A DNA stretch of 35,345 nt from the NCBI GenBank assembly GCA_048636595.1, contig JAIVWI010000007.1, positions 1 through 35,345 on the forward strand, in the 5' to 3' direction. How positions within the stretch are numbered: position 1 is the stretch's first letter; each line of letters opens with the position of its first letter. Source of the DNA: JAJRRA01 sp048636595 (lineage in GTDB: Bacteria > Pseudomonadota > Gammaproteobacteria > Xanthomonadales > SZUA-36). Under the pieces are notes generated by a model. That model was given only the letters and a program-made list of their open reading frames with translations, searched no databases and was not told the DNA's origin. The position numbers and the translations under genes were made by a program. This document shows positions 31,504-35,345 of the stretch, one piece after another.

Positions 31504-32985
31504 TTATCCAACTGCGCCTTCCAGGCTGACTTCCAGCAGGGCCTTGGCCTCCACTGCAAATTCCATCGGCAACTCCCGGAAAACCTGTTTACAAAACCCA
31601 TCAACAATCAGGGACACTGCGTCTTCTTCCGAAATACCTCGTTGCAGGCAATAGAACAATTGGTCTTCACCGATTCGGGAAGTGGTCGCTTCATGTTCCA
31701 GTTTCGCGCTGGGATTACTGACCTCTATGTAGGGAAATGTGTGCGCACCGCAACTCTTTCCGATCAGCATGGAGTCGCACTGTGTGTAGTTACGGGCATT
31801 TTCCGCACTCCTGGCAATCCGCACGAGGCCGCGGTATGCGTTCTGCCCGTGTCCGGCCGATATCCCCTTGGAAATGATTTTGCTGCGCGTATTACGGCCA
31901 ATATGAATCATCTTGGTGCCGGTATCCGCCTGTTGGTAATTGTTGGTCAGCGCCACCGAGTAGAATTCGCCCACGGAACTTTCGCCGCGCAAAATGCAGG
32001 AAGGGTATTTCCAGGTGATCGCGGAGCCGGTCTCGACCTGGGTCCATGAAATCCTGGACCGGTCACCGCGGCAGTCACCACGCTTGGTCACAAAGTTGTA
32101 GATGCCGCCAACACCGTTTTCGTCTCCCGGATACCAGTTCTGCACGGTTGAATACTTGATGTTCGCATCGTCCATGACCACCAGCTCGACCACAGCAGCA
32201 TGCAACTGGTTTTCATCACGCATCGGCGCCGTACAGCCTTCCAGGTAACTGACATGGGCACCCTCCTCCGCAACGATCAGGGTGCGCTCGAACTGGCCGG
32301 TCTCGGCAGCGTTAATGCGGAAATAAGTGCTCAGCTCCATCGGGCAACGCACACCTTTGGGGATGAACACGAAACTCCCGTCCGAGAATACGGCGGAATT
32401 GAGGGCAGCAAAAAAATTGTCGCGCGAAGGCACCACCGTACCGAGGTATTGCTTCACCAGCTCAGGATAATCATGTACCGCCTCGGAAAAAGAACAGAAA
32501 ATTACCCCGGCCTTCTTCAGTTCCTTGCGAAATGTGGTGCCGACTGAAACTGAGTCGAACACAACATCCACGGCCACGACACCGGCCAGCCGGGCCCGCT
32601 CGTGCAAGGGAACACCGAGCTTTTCATAAGTTTCCAGCAATTTCGGGTCAACATCATCCAGGCTTTGCGGGCGGTCCTTGTCAGATTTGGGTGCTGAGAA
32701 ATAGGAAATGGCCTGGAAGTCGATGGGATCGATCTTCAGATGAGCCCAATCCGGCGGTGTCATTTTCAGCCAGTGGCGATAAGCCTCCAGCCGCCAATCC
32801 AGCAACCACTGCGGCTCTTCCTTGCGCGCCGAAATCCAGCGGACAACGTCCTCGTCCAGGCCGGGCGGCACGGTCTCCGACTCGATGTCGGTGACAAAAC
32901 CATGTTTGTACTTCTGCTGAACGAAATGATCGACAGTGGAAGAACTGGCGGATGTGGAATCGAGTTGGGTCTGTTCACTACTCAT
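31504..32985 (-). CDS. sufB: Fe-S cluster assembly protein SufB
   Basis: Main scaffold subunit on which the cluster is built. 493 aa from ATG 32985. The upstream ATG at 33018 would overlap the regulator gene by 11 bases. Family text: KKAGVIFCSFSEAVHDYPELVKQYLGTVV, SFVFIPKGVRCPMELSTYFRINAAETGQFERTLIVAEEGAHVSYLEGCTAPMRDENQLHAAVVEL, WYPGDENGVGGIYNFVTKRGDCRG, and C-terminal ATTSRIGEDQLFYCLQRGISEEDAVSLIVDGFC. It follows the Rrf2 regulator gene directly. Confidence 0.95.
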   Translation of the reverse strand: MSSEQTQLDSTSASSSTVDHFVQQKYKHGFVTDIESETVPPGLDEDVVRWISARKEEPQWLLDWRLEAYRHWLKMTPPDWAHLKIDPIDFQAISYFSAPKSDKDRPQSLDDVDPKLLETYEKLGVPLHERARLAGVVAVDVVFDSVSVGTTFRKELKKAGVIFCSFSEAVHDYPELVKQYLGTVVPSRDNFFAALNSAVFSDGSFVFIPKGVRCPMELSTYFRINAAETGQFERTLIVAEEGAHVSYLEGCTAPMRDENQLHAAVVELVVMDDANIKYSTVQNWYPGDENGVGGIYNFVTKRGDCRGDRSRISWTQVETGSAITWKYPSCILRGESSVGEFYSVALTNNYQQADTGTKMIHIGRNTRSKIISKGISAGHGQNAYRGLVRIARSAENARNYTQCDSMLIGKSCGAHTFPYIEVSNPSAKLEHEATTSRIGEDQLFYCLQRGISEEDAVSLIVDGFCKQVFRELPMEFAVEAKALLEVSLEGAVG

Positions 32986-33007
32986 TGGTTTATATACTTC
33001 CTTCAGC

Positions 33008-33454
33008 TCACCGCGCATTCAAAGTCGTGATGTTCAGTGGGTTACTGGTAATTTTCATCGGCGCCGACATCTCCGCCAGGCTTACTTCCTGCAACGCACG
33101 GGCCACAGCCACACTGATCCGTTGCCAGTTCCCCCTCAGGTCGCAGTTGTCTTCCTGGCTGCACAAGCCCTGCTCGACACTGCATTCGGTCATGGCAATC
33201 GGGCCTTCGATGGCCGCAATCACTTCACCCACACTGATGTCACCTGCTTCGCGGCTGACGCGATAGCCACCACTGGCGCCCCGGTAAGAATTAAGCAAGC
33301 CCGAGCCTGACAGTAGTTTCAGCACTTTGCTGGCGGTGGGTATTTCTACGCACACTCGATCAGCCAGGGTGTGCGCGCTCAGCATTTCGCCATCCCGGGC
33401 AAGTTCAACCATCATCAGGATGGCGTAGTCGGTCAATTTTGAAATTCTGAGCAT
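33008..33454 (-). CDS. Rrf2-family SUF operon regulator
   Basis: 148-aa transcription regulator that senses Fe-S cluster status, related to IscR. Winged helix (about 1-80): MLRISKLTDYAILMMVELARDGEMLSAHTLADRVCVEIPTASKVLKLL, then the wing GASGGYRVSRE. Three cysteines lie in CSVEQGLCSQEDNC (residues about 91-104), matching the cluster ligands of the family. It is first in the suf run, 22 bases before sufB's chosen start, so it probably controls the operon from its own promoter at 33487-33526. Confidence 0.92.
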   Translation of the reverse strand: MLRISKLTDYAILMMVELARDGEMLSAHTLADRVCVEIPTASKVLKLLSGSGLLNSYRGASGGYRVSREAGDISVGEVIAAIEGPIAMTECSVEQGLCSQEDNCDLRGNWQRISVAVARALQEVSLAEMSAPMKITSNPLNITTLNAR

Positions 33455-33486
33455 TCTTGTCCCTGCATCAACGACATGGCTGGATA

Positions 33487-33526
33487 ACCATATCGTACCA
33501 TATAAGTACTATTTAAACCCGGACAA
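33487..33526 (-). promoter_or_regulatory. Candidate suf operon promoter with repeated -10-like element
   Basis: Minus-strand TTGTCC (plus 33521-33526), 18-base spacer, TATGGT (plus 33497-33502). The heptamer ACCATAT occurs twice in the plus strand, 33487-33493 and 33497-33503, three bases apart, giving a second -10-like TATGGT. The repeats may be a regulator site. The divergent amgK gene starts on the other side. Confidence 0.4.
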
Positions 33527-33566
33527 TTCAAGCCGGGAGATAAATTGAATACAAACCCGGAGAGAA

Positions 33567-34580
33567 ATGCGGCAAAATGACGCCATGAATGAACAAGCCG
33601 GGGGTTCGGATAAACAAAACGACCCAAGGATGAGCCAGGCCGCCAAATGGGCAGCCGGTACACTGGGGCTCGTCAAGGTCGAGCTGGAACCCGTGTCCGC
33701 TGACGCCAGCTTCCGGCGTTACTTCCGGTTCAACACGGGTGATCGTTCGGTCATACTCATGGACGCGCCACCGGATAAGGAGACTTCCGCCCCGTTTGTC
33801 GATATTGACCGGCGATTAAGGGAAGCCGGGCTGAATGCGCCTGAGATCCTTCATTTTGATCTTGACCTGGGCTTTGGACTACTCGAAGACTTCGGCGACA
33901 CGTTATACCGTGACATCCTCGATAAACATTCCGTAGACGAACTATTCCCGCCCTTATTCACCACGCTGGCAAACATGGCACGGAATGTTAATACCAGCAA
34001 GCTGCCCGGCTACGATGCGCTGTTACTCCAACAGGAAATGGAATTGTTCCCGGACTGGTACCTGCGGGTGCACAAGAAGCGCCCGCTTACCAGTACAGAG
34101 CGGCTCCTGTGGAATGAAATATGCACCCGCCTGATCCACTCCGCCTATGAACAACCACAGGTATTCGTGCACAAGGATTTTCATTCCTGCAATATTCTTC
34201 GGACGGATTCAGGGGTGCCTGGAATCATTGACTTCCAGGATGGCGTGTCGGGACCGTTGAGTTATGACTTTGTTTCATTGCTCTGGGACCGTTACATCAC
34301 CTGGCCCAGGGAGCGCCTGGAATCCTGGATGAAGGATTTTCATGGCCAACTGGAGCCGGACTGTGACCTGGAAACCTGGATTCGGTGGTGCGACCTGATG
34401 AGTGTGCAAAGAAACCTGAAGATTGTGGGTATATTCGCACGCCTGAACTATCGCGACGGCAAAGACGCTTATCTCGACATGATTCCACGTTTCTATGGGT
34501 ATCTGCTCGAGGTCATCCCCCGCTATCCCGAATTCCACGAATTCCATCAATTGCTGGGGCAAGCCGAATGCGCGCCATGA
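33567..34580 (+). CDS. amgK: N-acetylmuramate/N-acetylglucosamine 1-kinase AmgK
   Basis: Sugar-1-kinase of the aminoglycoside-phosphotransferase fold, first step in recycling MurNAc to UDP-MurNAc. 337 aa; ATG 33567 is chosen for the GGAGAG before it, though ATG 33585 is possible. Brenner-type catalytic loop VFVHKDFHSCNIL and metal loop GIIDFQDGVSGPLSYDF. It is overlapped by murU, the next step. The pairing with murU supports AmgK over other kinases of the fold. Confidence 0.93.
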   Translation: MRQNDAMNEQAGGSDKQNDPRMSQAAKWAAGTLGLVKVELEPVSADASFRRYFRFNTGDRSVILMDAPPDKETSAPFVDIDRRLREAGLNAPEILHFDLDLGFGLLEDFGDTLYRDILDKHSVDELFPPLFTTLANMARNVNTSKLPGYDALLLQQEMELFPDWYLRVHKKRPLTSTERLLWNEICTRLIHSAYEQPQVFVHKDFHSCNILRTDSGVPGIIDFQDGVSGPLSYDFVSLLWDRYITWPRERLESWMKDFHGQLEPDCDLETWIRWCDLMSVQRNLKIVGIFARLNYRDGKDAYLDMIPRFYGYLLEVIPRYPEFHEFHQLLGQAECAP

Positions 34581-35224
34581 TCCTGGCCGCGGGTCGCGGG
34601 GAGCGCCTCCGTCCCCTGACCGACTCCATTCCAAAACCCCTGGTAGAGGTCGGTGGAAAACCACTGATCGAATATCACATACAAGCTCTTGCCGGTGCGG
34701 GTTTCAGGGAGATTGTCATAAACCAGGGCCATCTCGGAGACATGTTGCCGCTGGCGATTGGTGACGGCAGTCGCTGGAACATCACCATCCACTGGTCCGA
34801 CGAGCAGCCCGAAGCCCTCGAGACCGGTGGCGGAATTCACCAGGCCTTGCCCCTGCTCGGTTCATCGCCATTCCTGGTGGTAAACGGCGATATCTGGACG
34901 GACTACCCCTTCTCGCGCCTGCGCGCCATCAAGTGCGACTGGGCTCACCTGGTGATGATACCCAACCCACCTCAACACCCGGCAGGCGACTTTTCCCTGC
35001 ACAACGCGAAAATCCGCAACGAAGGTGAAAATATGGTGACATACAGTGGAATCGGCGTCTATCACCCCCGCCTGTTCGACGGTTGCACCGCCGGGAAGTT
35101 TTCAGTCGTGCCGTTGCTGCGCTCTGCAATGGAAAACCATCTCGTCACCGGCGAGAAATACGTGGGCGGCTGGGAGGACATAGGAACGCTGGAAAGACTT
35201 GAAGCAATAAGGAACCTGCTCTAG
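34568..35224 (+). CDS. murU: N-acetylmuramate alpha-1-phosphate uridylyltransferase MurU
   Basis: Makes UDP-MurNAc from MurNAc-1-phosphate, bypassing MurA; the amgK-murU route is known in Pseudomonas to lower fosfomycin sensitivity. 218 aa from ATG 34568, which overlaps amgK by 13 bases; ATG 34577 (ATGA overlap) is an alternative but loses MRA, which family members keep. Nucleotidyltransferase motif MILAAGRGERLRPLTDSIPKPLVEVGGKPLI, metal-binding NGDIWTDYPF, and YVGGWEDIGTLERLEAI at the end. Confidence 0.95.
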   Translation: MRAMILAAGRGERLRPLTDSIPKPLVEVGGKPLIEYHIQALAGAGFREIVINQGHLGDMLPLAIGDGSRWNITIHWSDEQPEALETGGGIHQALPLLGSSPFLVVNGDIWTDYPFSRLRAIKCDWAHLVMIPNPPQHPAGDFSLHNAKIRNEGENMVTYSGIGVYHPRLFDGCTAGKFSVVPLLRSAMENHLVTGEKYVGGWEDIGTLERLEAIRNLL

Positions 35225-35312
35225 CCCGCATATTGCACGAGTTCCGTTGGGGATTCTGACTCCCAGTTTGGCAAAAGCCCGTTCGAAGCAAGGGGTCTTC
35301 TTCCAGGACCCT

Positions 35313-35345
35313 TTGCAACACGATGTTGCAAGAGGAGGCCCCATG
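35313..35345 (+). promoter_or_regulatory. Start of next gene with Shine-Dalgarno and adjacent hairpin, edge-truncated
   Basis: Inverted repeat TTGCAACA-CGA-TGTTGCAA (35313-35331) ends at a strong Shine-Dalgarno AGAGGAGG (35331-35338), then CCCC and ATG at 35343-35345, where the window stops. A gene probably begins here. The stem touches the Shine-Dalgarno and could hide it. The preceding 35225-35312 holds nothing else I recognise. Confidence 0.4.

Overview
The window looks like chromosomal DNA from a Gammaproteobacterium outside the Enterobacterales. The support is gene content and order: pyrG-kdsA-eno-ftsB-ispD-ispF, parE/parC, a sufR-sufBCDS operon, amgK-murU, and an ETF/ETF-ubiquinone oxidoreductase block. 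Topoisomerase IV is very similar to the gammaproteobacterial enzyme in its active-site region. A run of 10 Ns (2627-2636) shows a scaffolded draft or metagenome assembly. I see no rRNA or tRNA gene, CRISPR array, prophage or transposase. The species cannot be named from this sequence.

Layout. 1-2568: 3' part of a 7TM hybrid sensor kinase, followed by the assembly gap. 2701-4992: NTE-type patatin phospholipase with two cyclic-nucleotide-binding domains. 5078-10328: one-strand block of ETF-ubiquinone oxidoreductase, EtfB, EtfA and acetoacetyl-CoA synthetase, followed closely by a chorismatase-like gene (10345-11340). This suggests acyl-CoA, branched-chain and ketone-body catabolism feeding the quinone pool. 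11438-13483: a small PspB-like membrane protein facing a NarL/LuxR-type two-component pair. 13675-14748: a small HExxH metallopeptidase-like protein and a GNAT acetyltransferase, bracketed by REP-like palindromes. 14821-20565 (minus strand): pyrG, kdsA, eno, ftsB, ispD, ispF and an FHA-domain gene, linking nucleotide, Kdo, isoprenoid and cell-division functions. 20700-26784: a small outer-membrane barrel protein, parE, nnrS and parC. 26871-28003: an AT-rich island holding a BrnT/BrnA toxin-antitoxin pair and an exported DUF1330 protein. 28086-33454 (minus strand): sufS, sufD, sufC, sufB and an Rrf2-type suf regulator. 33567-35224: amgK-murU peptidoglycan recycling genes. The start codon of a further gene lies at the window edge.

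The most unusual region is 26871-28003. Two 63-bp imperfect palindromes (26871-26933 and 27510-27572), 55/63 identical, have the organisation of integron attC recombination sites. Each lies directly at the 3' end of a minus-strand gene. Together they define a 639-bp toxin-antitoxin cassette and probably a second cassette carrying the DUF1330 gene. No integrase is present in the window, so this resembles a small attC cluster lacking an integrase, stranded between parC and the suf operon. A second repeat theme is a REP-like palindrome family at three intergenic places (13541-13628, 14744-14805, 24368-24427).
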